From: Bombyx mori
Lineage: Eukaryota > Arthropoda > Insecta > Lepidoptera > Bombycidae
DNA: 64,000 bases
NCBI RefSeq assembly: GCF_030269925.1
Contig: NC_085117.1
Location: 10,354,731 to 10,418,730 of the forward strand
Reading direction: 5' to 3'
Part shown: positions 1 through 12,475 of the stretch, piece by piece
How the letters are laid out: each line of letters begins with the position of its first letter
Numbering within the stretch: position 1 is the stretch's first letter
The notes under the pieces: generated by a model
Seen by the model: the letters and a program-made list of their open reading frames with translations, nothing else
Databases searched by the model: none
What the model was told of the DNA's origin: nothing
Translations under genes and position numbers: made by a program

Positions 1-685
1 AAATTTCACATTATTCATAACAAAGAATTTTTTGATTATATTACAATGTAGATTATAATATGCCTAAATATATCTTACATAAGACTTCTCTACGTTTAGT
101 TATCTGATTCGCAGCCGATTAGTTACCAGACCTTGACATTGATTTTATCCAGTAAAATGCATCTTACCAACTACTATATCGACTACAACGGTAACTTAAT
201 TTATTCAATAATGATTTTAATGTCTTATTTGCGTAACAAAGAATATTAGTAAATTATTGTATTTTAATTACAGTTAAGGCGATTTGTGTTCTACATCAAA
301 ACTTATCTCCGAGGCGATTACATAATTTAGAATTCATCCTTAAAATGTTGCCTTGAAGCAAGCTTACATATTTATAAATATATATTACAATAAATACACT
401 AGTAGCATTGTAATGAATAATTCTAGTGTAAATAAGGTAGCGAGATATGAATTTTGTTGTGCGAGTTTTATCCTTTTGGAATCCATAATTTATTATATGG
501 GACGAGGTTATTTTCATTCTTTGATCGTGCAAATGCAGATGACATACCTAACTACATTATGTTACAGTTTTTACACTAATCTCAATAAAATTATTTACAT
601 GTTATACAGAAAATTAAGTAAACTACAAATGATTGAGAGTTGATCCACCGATCACGTCCTTGATCATGAAGCGAATGTATCTGTC

Positions 686-3600
686 TCAAAGGGAGTTTGT
701 TATGTTCTGGAAAAGTCGTTTGCCCCACCACGTTTCTAAGTCGAAGGGTTTGAAGTCCCTTAGTGTGGGGCTTGGGGCTTCGTCTTGGTAGTATAGATTG
801 GTGGGTGGATCCGGGGATGAGCTGCCAGAATCTGAAAATACAATATGACATTTAAAAGCGATGTTCATATTGCAAATACATTATAATGATAGTTCCTAAG
901 AGTTATCAATCCTCACAATCTTTCTTTTTGTTTCGGGTGACCACACATAGTACCAGTTTGGAAATAGTATAGGCCTTTTAATGATAAGGTGGATTTACTT
1001 GCTTTTTCATAAAAAATCAGTGTCACATTCTGAATGTTGTATGAACATGCAAGTAATTATGTCAACATGTGTGTTCAAGATAAGTCATATCCCAGTTAAT
1101 GTTTGCTCTTATTTGAGACATAATATGTACCTTTGATATTGTATTAAAACGGCAACAAGTTATATGAACAAAAATTCTAGATGTTTGTATTATGTGTAAG
1201 TTAAGATGGCGGCCTATCTGATATAAAGTGGTTACCGAAGCCCATAGACATCACAAGTTCTCTAAACTTGAGACATAATTCCATAGTCCTTAAGCATAAT
1301 GATTTGTTCCTGGCTTAATTTGTATTACACGATTTTATTCCTTCATCGTGGAAGTTGTTCGTGAACACGCGTTAGCACGTATTATAAAATTTGATATTGT
1401 GGGATTTGAGTGCCGACCCAGTCCATCAATTGATGATAAAATAAAATTCATTTCAGTAAGCAGTTATTAATTCAAGCCTTTCCCGCGAATGCGTACTTTG
1501 GGGCGTTACTTTAATTTATGATTAACCCTAAAAGAGCTTATTACATGTTCTGAACACAAGTGTGTAGCGAATATCAACATTCCACAGTTTGTAGGCAGCG
1601 ACTTGGGTCTTTGGTATGCTCGATGGCTACAGAAGCAATAAAAATAATAATTAAAACTTAACTCTGTTACCGCGGTCTCTGAGTAGGCAATAAAAAAAAA
1701 ACTTAACACTCTGTTACTTCATAGTTTATTTATTTTCTTTTTGATTGCTTAGACCGTTCGACAAGTTCAAGGCTCACAGGGTTTAAAGAGGTTACCAGAG
1801 CCCATAGATATCACCCCCTTGAGATATTAGTTTTATGTCCCACTTCTATAATACAGTTGTGGGGCAACTTTCAAGCTACCCACCTACCTATGCAGCTTAG
1901 AAGACGTTTGATCATCATTAAAAAATATTCTGTGATGGAGAAGTTTCAGGGCAATGCATTCATTCTGTTATGCTTATAGGTTTTGTTAATCACACAACAG
2001 AAGATGGGACAAGAGCGCGTTTTTTCCCTACCAAGTCTATAAAAAAGTAGTATTTAAATCCAATGCAGTATATATACAAATAACATATATACATATTGCA
2101 ACAGAATTATTATGTTATAATGAACTTTATGATTATGAATGTTAGTATTTAAAATTTTCTTTGTATAGGCCACTAAGTTATTCACTGTCTTATCAATGCT
2201 ATATGATCCATCATAATTATTCTTAACATGACAGATTACTTTCCTGCATTTTATCTGATAGTATGTTTTATTTGCAATGTTTTTTGTGTTATGCAGTACC
2301 AGAACTTGTTGCCTTGTGGACTTAAAATCAGTTTTTAGATATTGTATTCTGGATTCTTTTCTGATTAGGTTAAGGTCTAAAATAAAATTCTACTTAGTTT
2401 TGTGTTACAAAAAAATTACTTGCCAGTCGTACTAGTTGGTGTTGAGGGTTCACTGTCTGCATATGTTGATTGTGTCCAAGCTGAAAATTTAAACCAATAA
2501 TTTATTTGCTTCAATGACTATGAATCATTTTCAATGAGGTTTAATAGGGTTGCTAACCTTTTTATGTATGCCATGAGTTGCTACAATTAACTTGGAAATG
2601 TAATACAAGAAGCTATTGATTGACATATTTGAATTGTAAAGATCTCTGACGATACTGTTTTTTTGCACTATGTATAATTAAGCGAATGATTGACTTTCTT
2701 AATGGTTACTGGAACCCTTGGGCATCACAAGAGTTTTCAATTGATTGAATAATAGATTACATTCCTTCAAACTATTATAGTTCATCAGTCTTCACAGCAG
2801 AAATATACAGAATGGGTACATACCCATGTGGATTAATCATACACCTTACAAATGTTAACTAAGTAAATTTATAAATTGTACAATATTATTGTGTTACTGA
2901 GAGTTGTTCGTTAACATTATGTTAGCCATGTATTTCTTTAAAAGAAATGGTTTCGGACTATTAAGTTTAAATTTGAATTCATTGTTAATTTGATAGTAAT
3001 AATTAAACTCTCATGTTTTGTTGTTTTTTGACATATTTTATTAATTTTGGATATACAGACTAGATGACTTGTTATGCGAACACATGAGGAATAATGTACC
3101 TGGCACCAGGAAATTTTGACATAATGTCATTGTTTCAATTGTATTAAAAATGAAAAAATGTCTATTTTCAATTACTAATTATAAAGTTATTTAGTGTTCT
3201 GATTCAAACTGCACTTCACTAATTGGGCCCTAATAATGACACAAACAATATTCTAACCTAAATTTACTTACTTTCACTTATGAATCTAATTATTTCTTCG
3301 TGCTGTGGAGTAATCACATGATGTTGTATTCGTTGATGCACTGTCTTTTTACCATTGGAATGAAATATAGGTCTAGGCATGCTGAAAATATTTAATAGCA
3401 AAGGTTAAGTAACTTAAATCAACAAACAAAACACGTGAATATATGCTCTGCGTTTTTACTGAAGCGAAACGTATTATAATTTAACAGAAAATCTGTAAAA
3501 AAGAACTGAAAAGTTTCCTCAGACGTAAAGGTTATGTAAAAACAATGATGAAATATTTAATAACATTTTGTAACAATATGGTAAAGGAAAATTATTTACT

Positions 3601-6397
3601 TAATTATTTCTCCGGTATCAGAATCTGAAGACTTCCTGTTATGATCTTTTCGACTGTCTAACCTTTCTAGATTCTGGGAGAGGCCTGCAAATTGAAATAG
3701 ATGTTCGAAAGTTCATCTCACATGATCACTATCAAGGTAAACATACTCAATTTAATAAAATTCATTAACATCAATTGTTTACCCCTTCTAGTTTTTGCAA
3801 CAATCTTGCTGGGTCCTTTGGAAACGGTGTACATTTTAAAATAGCGCTTAAAATTTGAAAAAAAATCATAAATCCACTCTGAACTAGAATCTTAACTTGA
3901 CTGATTTCTTGAGTTGCCAGCGTCGCATTGTAATGAGACAGTGATGCCATATTTTAAATAGGTACGTAACTTCAGAAAAGGCAAAACATATGAAATAATT
4001 ACATTTTACGTCTGTGCTAAAATATTACAACGTTATACAGGCAATACAAAAAAACAAAGCTATTTTAAAAAGGACCTAATTAATATTAAAATGTGGAGTA
4101 GGTTGCAAGTGTTAGTAGATGCATGCATGATAATGCGTGCGCAAAATTATACGAATCTTAAATTTTTTTTTTTTTTTTTTTTTATTGCCCTTGTAGGCAG
4201 ACGAGCATACGGCCCACCTGATGGTGAGTGGTTACCGTCGCCCATGGACTTCAGCAATGCCAGGGGCAGAGCCAAGCCGCTGCCTACCGTTAATAATGTT
4301 ATCTGTTAGCTAATTGGGCATAGTTACTGCTAAAGTATTTCTAGTGGTAGTATTATTTTACTGGACAGTGGCTTGTGATATCATATTGTTATAATAGCTG
4401 TATTTTATGTTGATAACTTTTTTATTGTCTTCGAAGGCAGACGAGCATGCGACCGGATGGTGAGTTGTCATCATCGCTGATGGACGTAAGCAATACCCGG
4501 GGCATAGCCAAGCCGCTGTCCATTGTGTTTTGTTACAAAAAATTATATTTATTTGAATTTTCCGTTTAAATATCACTATTATATTGGGTAAACGCATAAG
4601 AATTATGCGTTAATTTAATAGGTATCATACTAAGATGTACGAGCTAAAGTTGCAAAAATATTTGCCACCATAATATTGAAAGCTTTTGTGGCTATCTACG
4701 TTACAAATACTAAGTATTATTTAACGAGCTCTTTCCAACCACTTTTTTTATTTTGGTGAGTGTCCGACATTTCAGCGTTGTGACCACTGCTATGTTCACG
4801 GGTAGACTGAACATTGCAAGTACGACGATAGAAGTGGGTAAATCTGTTGTAAGTATATTCTCTTTCTGGAGTCTTTCTATTAAGTTTTAGGCACCTATTT
4901 TCATTAGACTCGATGACTTACCCAGACATTGTATAATACTTATGAACGTTAAATTCTTGTTACAATAAATTAATTGATTGTGTATTTACTACAAGCTTAT
5001 TTTAGTAACCAGTCGTCTTAATTCTAGTGGCCTTCTAACTAACTACCGTTATACTCAAAATAATATTAAATAAGTAACAGATAATAGAATAGAATTTTTT
5101 TTAGCAGAATCCATTCTCTACCCTCTACTCTCTCTATAATACCCATATTTAAAAGACGGCTTCTTAGACATTACTCATACATTACTGCATTAAGAAATTT
5201 CGTTACTAAGCACACTAAAAACATAGTAAAATATGAAAATTTGGAGTCATATTTTTAGTGTTACAATGCTTTCGGAAACTTTTTCACAGCACCCTGTATT
5301 ATTTTGTTGGAGCAAGGAACGATACTAGAAGTCATCGTGGCCTAAAAGATAAGATGTTCGGTGTGCGCGGTGTTTTGAGCGATGCGATTGTGTCGTTGTT
5401 GAAATCCCACGAGCTTAACACGCGCTTACGAACGATTACCAAGATGAGAGAATAAATAAAATAATGTATAAAAATTAATGTGCCAAATTGATAAATCGTC
5501 GAGTCTCTGAATGGGGTGAAATATTTCAGTTCAACCGGACAAAGACTTGTGCTTGATAAAGCACAGGTTCGGCCTAGTTTGTATTACTGTTCCCATCTCT
5601 GGGCCTGGGCTACCATATACCAGCTACTTCTAGATTTGGCACATATAATTCGGTTTTGGAATTTTCTTCCCCCCTGCCGTATTTCCTAAGCTCTATGACA
5701 TATGCTTCTCAGTACTCAGCTGTAGCTAGCGGCATTGCTGTGCCCCTGGCATTGCTGACGACCTTGACCGATGCTAATCATTAATATATATTTTTTTAAT
5801 TAGCTATAGTGGAGCGTATGTAAGCGTGAGATTTATGTATATCATCAAACTGCCAGACATGTGTGCCAGTTTGAATGGTAGTGCAGACTGTATAAAATTG
5901 AGGCCCTGACCTCAAGGAAGTGTCGGCATACATTTCGTGATATTTGTAAGTTCTTTAAGCAAATTAAAAAAAGAATCTACTATTTTGAATTAAATTTCTT
6001 TATTTTAATTTTCTTGTCAATTAATTAATTTAATGTGTAATTTTTCATTTGCTTATCTTTGTTTGTTCGACAATCGTATTCGAACATTTATTTTGACCTT
6101 GGTAACGTCATTTTATAGCATAACTATGTAGGTAAATAATTAAATACAATCAGACACACATCGTGCACTAGTCGAAGGCTATTTGCAACTTGACTTAACT
6201 TTTTGTAGAATAATTCGGATTTTTAGCTGAGAATGCAGTTTTCACTTCGTGTAAATGAACTTTAAATATAAGATATTACTTAAATATCTTTTGACCTAAT
6301 TGAAAAGATGATATTTGTTGAATTTCGAAGTAATAACAATTTTCATACCTTTTTCCCACGTTGCGCGACCGTTTGATGTTGTTTTCATTTTAAACAT
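686..6397 (-). CDS. MCRIP/FAM195 family protein, 5 exons, 148 aa
   Basis: Exons in transcript order are 6397-6349, 3684-3600, 3381-3272, 2480-2424 and 831-686; they sum to 447 nt (149 codons) with matching phases 1, 2, 1, 1. Family marks: the HEEIIRFISETW block (residues 72-83), like HEENVRF.SEAW in vertebrate MCRIP1/2, and the C-terminal FKPFDLETWWGKRLFQNIT (127-145), like the FVPIDLDEWW end of MCRIP2. Between them lies a low-complexity Ser/Thr/Pro stretch. Vertebrate members bind the CtBP co-repressor and are controlled by MAP kinase; the insect role here is inferred from family only. Human MCRIP2 is about 160 aa, so the length fits. The start is the first ATG of exon 1 (6397); a second in-frame ATG lies at 6388, and Met46 in exon 3 is an alternative start. 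Exon 4 carries the conserved Trp83, and its donor must be GC (2423-2422) to keep the C-terminal frame. A minus-strand AATAAA lies at 494-489. The family call is strong; the first exon is least certain. Confidence 0.85.
832..2423 (-). other. MCRIP-like intron 4
   Basis: Runs from the GC donor to the TTTTCAG acceptor at 832-834. It is AT-rich. Around 1217-1310 and 1784-1890 are short, degraded stretches like the Bm1 SINE tail ('gttaccgaagcccatagacatca' type words). Nothing coding was seen. Confidence 0.5.
2424..2480 (-). CDS. MCRIP-like exon 4 with GC donor
   Basis: A 57-nt exon preceded by a good acceptor (AATTTTCAG) and followed by GCAAGTAA. It encodes TWTQSTYADSEPSTPTSTT. Ending it at the GC keeps phase 1, which is what the last exon (starting at 831) needs. 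The nearby GT two bases further on would give phase 2 and destroy the conserved C-terminus. Skipping the exon is also phase-neutral but removes the conserved Trp83, so an alternatively spliced form is possible. Confidence 0.75.
4163..4290 (-). mobile_element. 5'-truncated LINE tail, family B
   Basis: Poly(T) at 4163-4183, then the reverse complement of a 110-bp tail ending in CTACAAGGGCAATAAAA. The same tail occurs at 17939-18057, 25226-25350, 55670-56059 and 56621-56736. The longest copy (55670-56059) encodes the C-terminus of a non-LTR retrotransposon protein, so these short copies are read as 5'-truncated LINE insertions. It lies in intron 1 of the MCRIP-like gene. Confidence 0.8.
4419..4525 (-). 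mobile_element. Degraded LINE family B tail
   Basis: A diverged copy of the tail at 4163-4290, 130 bp away in the same orientation, with several deletions and substitutions, so it is older than its neighbour. Confidence 0.65.
5285..5460 (+). repeat. Degraded Bm1-like SINE head
   Basis: 'gtcatcgtggcctaaaagat' at 5330 onward resembles the tRNA-like head of Bm1 (gtcgtcgtggcctaaaggat at 50924). The later words 'cttacgaacgattaccaagatgagagaataa' follow the Bm1 order. Divergence is high. A 65-codon reading frame overlaps it and is probably chance. Confidence 0.5.
5530..5790 (+). mobile_element. Decayed LINE family B coding remnant
   Basis: Frames here read like the end of a LINE reverse transcriptase: a QVRPSLYYCSHLW block near 5567, then 'tatttcctaagctctatgac' (5690-5709), which equals the VFPERYDM region of the copy at 55670-56059. 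The segment between them is deleted, and a degraded 'cccctggcattgctgacg' tail follows. Confidence 0.6.
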
Positions 6398-7500
6398 CCA
6401 TACAACAAAATATTACCTATCACAAATAACTTGACATCGTTTGCTTCATTTTCCAGAGGATTTTACACGCGTTATGTTATGAAATACATTATAACAATAC
6501 ATTATGTTATAGATACAAGGTATTTATTCATGGCACATGCAAAATTCTTTAGGGGTTTACATCACAGTGTTTAAAATAAAGCAAAATAAACGAAACTGGC
6601 ATCTACGTTGCTAAGACACTTCACTGAATAATCAAAGATGGACACAATATTTTAATTAATTGGCCATAAGCAATGCGGTAGACACACTAACACACAGCAA
6701 TTTTAATGCATTCGGAATGTAACACATTTACGACGTGACTTTCGCCGTTGCCGGAAACTTTCACTGGCTCGGTCTTTATTCGAATTAGTATTTTTTTGTA
6801 CTAATGTGCCACTGTTTTAATATAGAACACGTAGGAAGTTGCGCTCTACGAATGTGATTGAAGAATTGTGTTTTTTCGCGCTTTTGTATTTGTCGATCGT
6901 AGTATTGGTAGAATATTTTGTGTGCACATCTATTTAAATAAATAAATAAAACATTCGAGAGATAGGAGAGTGTATTTGAAGCTTTTACGGAAGATGGAGA
7001 TCATGACGGACGAGAAGCGATCGGGAAGACAATGTTTATTTGTATTCGAAATCGTAAACGCTTAATGTGCCTAAGAAATGTTTGAGGTCAAAAAACTTAC
7101 TTAAGGTTTGTACCTACAAGCAAGCCTTACTTAAATGCTTTCAATGTAGACAATGAACGCGTTCAGCGAGCCCCGTCAGGTGAACTAAAGGCAAGAAAAA
7201 TTATGAACTGAAACTTCCAGATTGCCATTGGGTAAGTATAATAGGTAGGTACTTCTGTTTAGTTTCCTGTATGAATACGGAAGCCGCTTCTCTTGTAATT
7301 CCAAATTCGACGACCCTAGTACTTTCAAGAATTAACCAGAAACGTTATGATATAGAATTAAGCAGATTTTTTATATTGCATTGTATATAGTAATTATTAG
7401 GTATTTGAAAGTTTCCAAAAATACCTGTCAGAGCCTTTTTATTTAAAACCTGTCACACCTGGTTGCTCTTCAGTCAAACTTTCAAAGTATACGTTCTCAG
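6398..7500. other. Intergenic; upstream of MCRIP-like gene
   Basis: Sequence upstream of the minus-strand MCRIP-like start. The promoter should be here, but I see no clear core element. No repeat or coding signal recognised. Confidence 0.3.
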
Positions 7501-7504
7501 AATA

Positions 7505-7829
7505 GTATATAGGTGTTGATATTGATTCTTTATTACTTACAAGCTGATCCGGCAGACTTCGTAGTGCCTCAATCGATAAATAAAAGACCTAAGCTTTTGT
7601 ATAAAATAAACTTAAAACAAACAAAAGGAATCCGTGCGACGGGGGATACATTAAAGGAAAAACAACATTGTTATTTTTATTTAATTCCGAGCATTTTCTT
7701 ATTTATCTACCTTTTGAACCTTCTCTGGACTTCCACAAATAATTCAAGACCAAAATTAGCCAAATCAGTCCAGCCGTTCTCGAGTTTTAGCGAGACTAAC
7801 GAACAGCAATTCATTTTTATATACATAGA
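7505..7829 (-). mobile_element. Helitron-like element remnant
   Basis: On the minus strand it begins TCTATGTATATAAAAATGAA with a flanking A at 7830, then GCTGTTCGTTAGTCTCGC and GAACGGCTGGACTGATTTGG. This is the 5' end of a common lepidopteran Helitron type. I could not fix a 3' CTAG end, so the left limit is approximate. Confidence 0.5.
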
Positions 7830-7859
7830 TTAGATAGTACCTACTCTAAAAAAAACTGA

Positions 7860-7995
7860 GACCACATGAGCACATGTCTCAAAGTAGGTGGCGGCATTTG
7901 CGTTGTAGATGTCTATGGGCTTCGGTAACCACTTAACAACAGGTGGGCGGTGAGCATGTCCATCCATGTAAGCAATAAAAAAAATTAAAAAAATT
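7860..7995 (+). mobile_element. 5'-truncated Bm1 SINE
   Basis: Only the last about 130 bp of Bm1: 'cgttgtagatgtctatgggc' and 'ggtaaccacttaac' followed by an A-rich tail. It is moderately diverged from the full copy at 50921-51369. Confidence 0.75.
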
Positions 7996-9060
7996 AAACA
8001 AGAACCTTGGAGTGTCTGAATTTATAATGAGACGCTACTTGATTAGATGTAGTTGCGTTCGCTACAGATACGTTTTAATTTTACTATCAATAAACAAAAA
8101 ACTAAATGTCTGCATAGTCAAAATATTCTGAGACAGTGGAACATTGACATTGATAGATGAATTAAAGCTCTAAGCAGTATTAAGCAGCTACGAGAACGAA
8201 TAATTAAATCAAATTCAATTAATTTGAATGATGCCATAAAAATAATTATCGTCCAAAGCGTTTAACAGGAAAGGTAAATTAGTGATTTTAGGTCATTTCA
8301 AAAATCACTTTGTTTTTTAAATGATTTTCATGCCAAACTATTGTTAACCATTACTGAATTGTTAGTAATTATTTCATTAAGATAAGTGGAATCAACACAG
8401 AAGATCTATTTAGATAGTAATTTATATGTGTAAAGAAATGTAATGGGTAATGATAATCTATCGCCTGATTTAAAAATCTGAATCATTTTCGTTTCTTATG
8501 ATTGGTCTTTGATTACTTACTACGTTTCTTTCGAATTTTTACGGGCGACATAAAATAATAACGAAAAAATTTAACGTGTGTGGAATCCTTCAATGTGAAT
8601 AGCTGAGCAAGCTAAATACTGTCTTATCATTTAGATATCTATGTTGAATGACAAAATTAACAAACCGCCACAAATAGAAAAACTCAGGTTTCTGTCAAAG
8701 ACAATGAACAGTTTTACAAGTTTAAACAGGTCACGCTCTTTTTGCTGTGGTGCCTATTTGAATCGAATGGAGTTTACTATTTCATGGGAATTTTTGGAGC
8801 GAATACAATTTTTTTTTCTACAATAAAAGTAGTAGAAATATACAAAAAAAAAAAAAAGATTTTTTTAAAGCCCATTTTATTCTTTTATTACAAACAGACT
8901 TTTAAATTTCATTTACTTGGTAGATAAATAATAAAAAATTGTCATTCGCGCGCAAATATACTGTTAATTTACTAAGAATTGGTAATTGTATGGTAACGAA
9001 TTGCATAAATATGAGTGATTTTTTGTCTATTTATATAATATATAATTTATGAAAGTACCA
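7996..9060. other. Intergenic, nothing recognised
   Basis: AT-rich sequence. Two overlapping 61-codon frames near 8641-8927 run into homopolymers and have no motif, so they are treated as chance. Confidence 0.3.
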
Positions 9061-9073
9061 TACCAATAGAATA

Positions 9074-9558
9074 TAGATTATGTGCTATACGTCAATGTTA
9101 ACGTTTAAATGATTGTTCTAGAAATACACGAACAATGGTGTTTAACGCCATAAATGCGGCTGTGCAGTTAACGGTACTGAGATTATGGGGTCAGATACGA
9201 CATAAATGCCATAATGAAATAGTAACACAAACTTTATCGATTTATTGTAATAATGTCTATTATTTGCGAACAAACTGGTAAAAATTTTAAATGAGGGTAG
9301 TAGATAAACTAGAGCTGATGAGTTAAAATGACGTATGTCAATATATTGTACATTACCTACCTACTTTATCGACCATAAACACAAAAAAAGCTGCACCAAA
9401 AAAATAAGTTTTTTTTGTAGTCCTGTGTTATAGTTTATGTGCTATACGTCAATGTTAATGTTTAAATGATTGTTCTAGAAATACACGAACAATGGTGTTT
9501 CACACCATAAATGCGGCTGTGCGGTTAACGGTACTGAGATTATGGGGTCAGATACGAC
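9074..9558 (+). repeat. Spaced direct duplication of 128 bp
   Basis: 9074-9201 and 9431-9558 align without gaps at an offset of 357, with only a few substitutions (for example gttaacg versus gttaatg, and aacgcc versus cacacc). The unit includes 'gtgctatacgtcaatgtta' and ends 'gtcagatacgac'. No protein is evident. Confidence 0.85.
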
Positions 9559-10129
9559 GTGGCGACTTAACGGGAAAATTATAGGTTTTAACTGTGTTTA
9601 ATTGTATTTAAGTTATTTTATATCGTTAGATTTTAGCATAGATTATTAGTGATTAGTATAATTATAATAATTTTACTAGTGTTCACCCAGTGATCGATAT
9701 TCAACCATAATAACTGATTGATTTCGATCTATTTTATTTATTATTATACATGTTACTATTGTTTTGTTATTAAAATTTATAAGAAAAAGCTGACTATTTC
9801 GAAACAAATAAATTGATTACAGAGGAGCACGAAAATAGCCATTACGAACTTGAAAAAATAGTTTCCAAATAGAGGAGAAAATAGTACTGGGTTGTTTTGT
9901 TTATGTACTTAATTATTAACATTATCTATATTAGAATATATATTACCATCAAAATTCCAAAATAAAATATTCATGACAGAACATAATTACCAGGATAACG
10001 AAAGACTTCTTCAAATCTTTGTATCAAGGAGTCCAGTTTAAAAATATCGATTTTAGCACAGAGCACCGAGAAGTATCTTATTGATGTAAATCCGAATTAC
10101 GGGCATATTTGGATGAAAATTGGATAAGT

Positions 10130-10457
10130 GACTAGATTTACACAAATGAAGATTACAGAAAAAGTGTGAAAGTAGCCCCGGTAATCAACAAATTAAAGAG
10201 CGGACGGTTAACGTGGTATGGACATGTGATGCGTAGAGAGAAGATGCATGTGACTAGGAGATATATGGAAATGGTAGAGCAAGTAGAGGGGGAAGAGGTC
10301 GACCGAAGAAGACATGGATAGAGTGTGCTAATGACGATATGAGAGAGAGAGGAGTGTGTGTTGAGATAACGGCTGATAGAAGAGAATGGAAGAGAAAAAT
10401 TTGCTGTGCCGACCCCACCTAGTGGGATAAGGTGGGGGAAAAGACTAGATTTACACA
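10130..10457 (+). mobile_element. 5'-truncated non-LTR retrotransposon with 15-bp target duplication
   Basis: The insert 10145-10442 is bounded by the direct repeat gactagatttacaca (10130-10144 and 10443-10457). Its plus-strand translation contains KLKSGRLTWYGHVMRREKM and, after stops, DRREWKRKICCADPT. These are typical of the C-terminus of insect LINE reverse transcriptases (WYGHVMRR, then DRxxWRxxxxxADPT). The reading frame is interrupted, so the copy is dead. There is no poly(A). Confidence 0.8.
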
Positions 10458-11930
10458 TAGGTACATCACAAGGAAATAATGGGCAATCCAAACCAGAAAA
10501 TTTTAAAATTAAATTAGCTTTATTTCGAATATGAGTGTTTGAATTAATTCATTAATAAATAAATCAACAAGTGATTTTTTAAAATCCTTTCGATGTCCTC
10601 AAAATTTTGTTGTTACAGTTTTTAATGCCTCGAAGGTTAGTGAGCACACTTTGACCTATTTGATGTTGAGCGGTTGCGGATTCTCATGAACATCACTGTA
10701 GAGTACCAAGGGCTGAACCTACCAAAAATCCTAATTCAACAAATAAATTAATACTTTTTAGTATATGTATATGTATTTAAATCACACCGCTCCAAGATTT
10801 CGTAAAATAACATAATTGCTTAAATATCCCGACATCATCTTTTACCTTAATTTTCCAGAATTCTCTGCTGGTGTCAATGTGAGTTGATTTATTCGGGCTA
10901 ACGTTTGTCGTATAACGTAGTTGGATATAGCATTGAAAAGAAAAAAATATATTTAAACAATTGTTACATAAATTAAGTGCACGCAATGTGTTGTCCCGTT
11001 TGTGTGTTGCTCTCATAGTTTATTAAGTGTGCCAGCTGTTCATAAATTATTTCACACATTGATCATGTTTTCTTTTGATTTCACCTTATGATTTTCGTTC
11101 ATTCAAAAGTTTTCCGAGATAATCAGACTAGATTGGATTTGAGAATTTGTCTACTTGCCAGTAAAAGTATCGTTAGAATCGGTTCAACGGTGATTTTCTC
11201 GGAAATATCCATTAGTTGCCTGCGGGAGCTTGGCGGAAATAATTCACAAGAAGTCACGACCCTTAGCAGTGTTCATATTTATAAAAACTTATAAATACTT
11301 AATATATTTATTGACACGAATACGTTATAAGTACAGTACTAACTTTTTTAAACACTATTATTTAACGAGTTTTTACCACGATTTTCACATTTAACGAGTT
11401 GTAGATAGCTGCAAAAACAATTCAAATTATTTAAAAAAAAAACGATTTTGTTAAGTTGGACCGAGACTCTCCTATGTTAACAAAAAATGTTTTATTTTAG
11501 GAAATCCTTGTTCTGTGTAGGTACTGTGCTAATGACACACAAAGTTCAAAGCGTACCTATAGTCTCGACGCCTAAACAGACGCCAGTCTCTTTCAATCAA
11601 CGCATTACACCAACTCACGTGCTCCGTGACTAATTAGCTTTAAAATATCAATTAAACTGATTCTCTGAACACCCTTTATTTTTGTGAGCGGGTGATAGTT
11701 TATAAATTGACGATGAATCGAATTTTATTTGAAATGTTGATGTTTTTTTTGTTGATTTTATTTGCGAGTTATGGATTTAAATTTTGTATTATAAAAAAGT
11801 GCAGACACTATAGATTTAGATTTTTTTTGTTATTTAGCTTCGGATACATTTAGAAGATATGTTTGTTCTTAAAACCTGATAGTTTTGTTGTAGGCCATTT
11901 ACAATAAAGTTCAAGGCAGTAGAAAGGTAA
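10458..11930. other. Intergenic, nothing recognised
   Basis: AT-rich sequence without a supported gene or repeat. Short frames at 10777-11016 and 11088-11294 show no family motif or splice context that I can defend. Confidence 0.3.
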
Positions 11931-11934
11931 AACC

Positions 11935-12475
11935 TACATGCACCGAGCTAAGTATCAACAGTTGGCTAAAAGCGGATCTTCCGCTCAAACGCCTGGTAGC
12001 CGGCACTCGTCCAATCAGAGCGGTCCGCGCCTTACGCCGGTTCGCGCGCGTTTTATCAAAAACGCGATATTGTTCCCGGGGCGGTGCTCAGTAATTGACA
12101 ATAAATAACAACAACATTACTTAAAACCGTTTAGTAATCGACTGTTGTCACAAAGTACTGGCGGACTTGGCACAACGAATACATCCTGCGTGCAGATCAG
12201 AATAGCGAATAAATAAACATTAAATTAAAAAGACAAAAACCAGGTCCGGTTTAGTTCTCTTGCCTCGTTTCGAAACCAAAGAGATACAAAATTTATTGGT
12301 TACGCGAAGTTCATTTGTATTATATTTATGAGTTTTAATTTCGTTTAAGCTGTGTCTGAAAAAATCAGAAGAATTATTTACTTTTATGATGATTATTTAA
12401 AATTTTCACACAAGAAGCGAGTCGTTGCCTGATACTGAGTGTTAGTGAAATATCATTCAAACCTTTTATTCTCGT
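11935..12475 (+). promoter_or_regulatory. GC-rich patch; possible distant promoter and 5' exon of the GH20 gene
   Basis: 11980-12080 is clearly richer in G+C and CpG than its surroundings, which is unusual here outside mobile elements. About 400 bp downstream, 'ttattctcgtaagtatt' has a strong donor (gtaagt at 12474). This could be a non-coding first exon spliced to 17227 or slightly upstream of it. Position and composition are the only support. Confidence 0.2.

Noticed and set aside
10153..10491. 112-codon minus frame
   Set aside because: Shadow of the LINE fragment that codes on the plus strand between two 15-bp target repeats.
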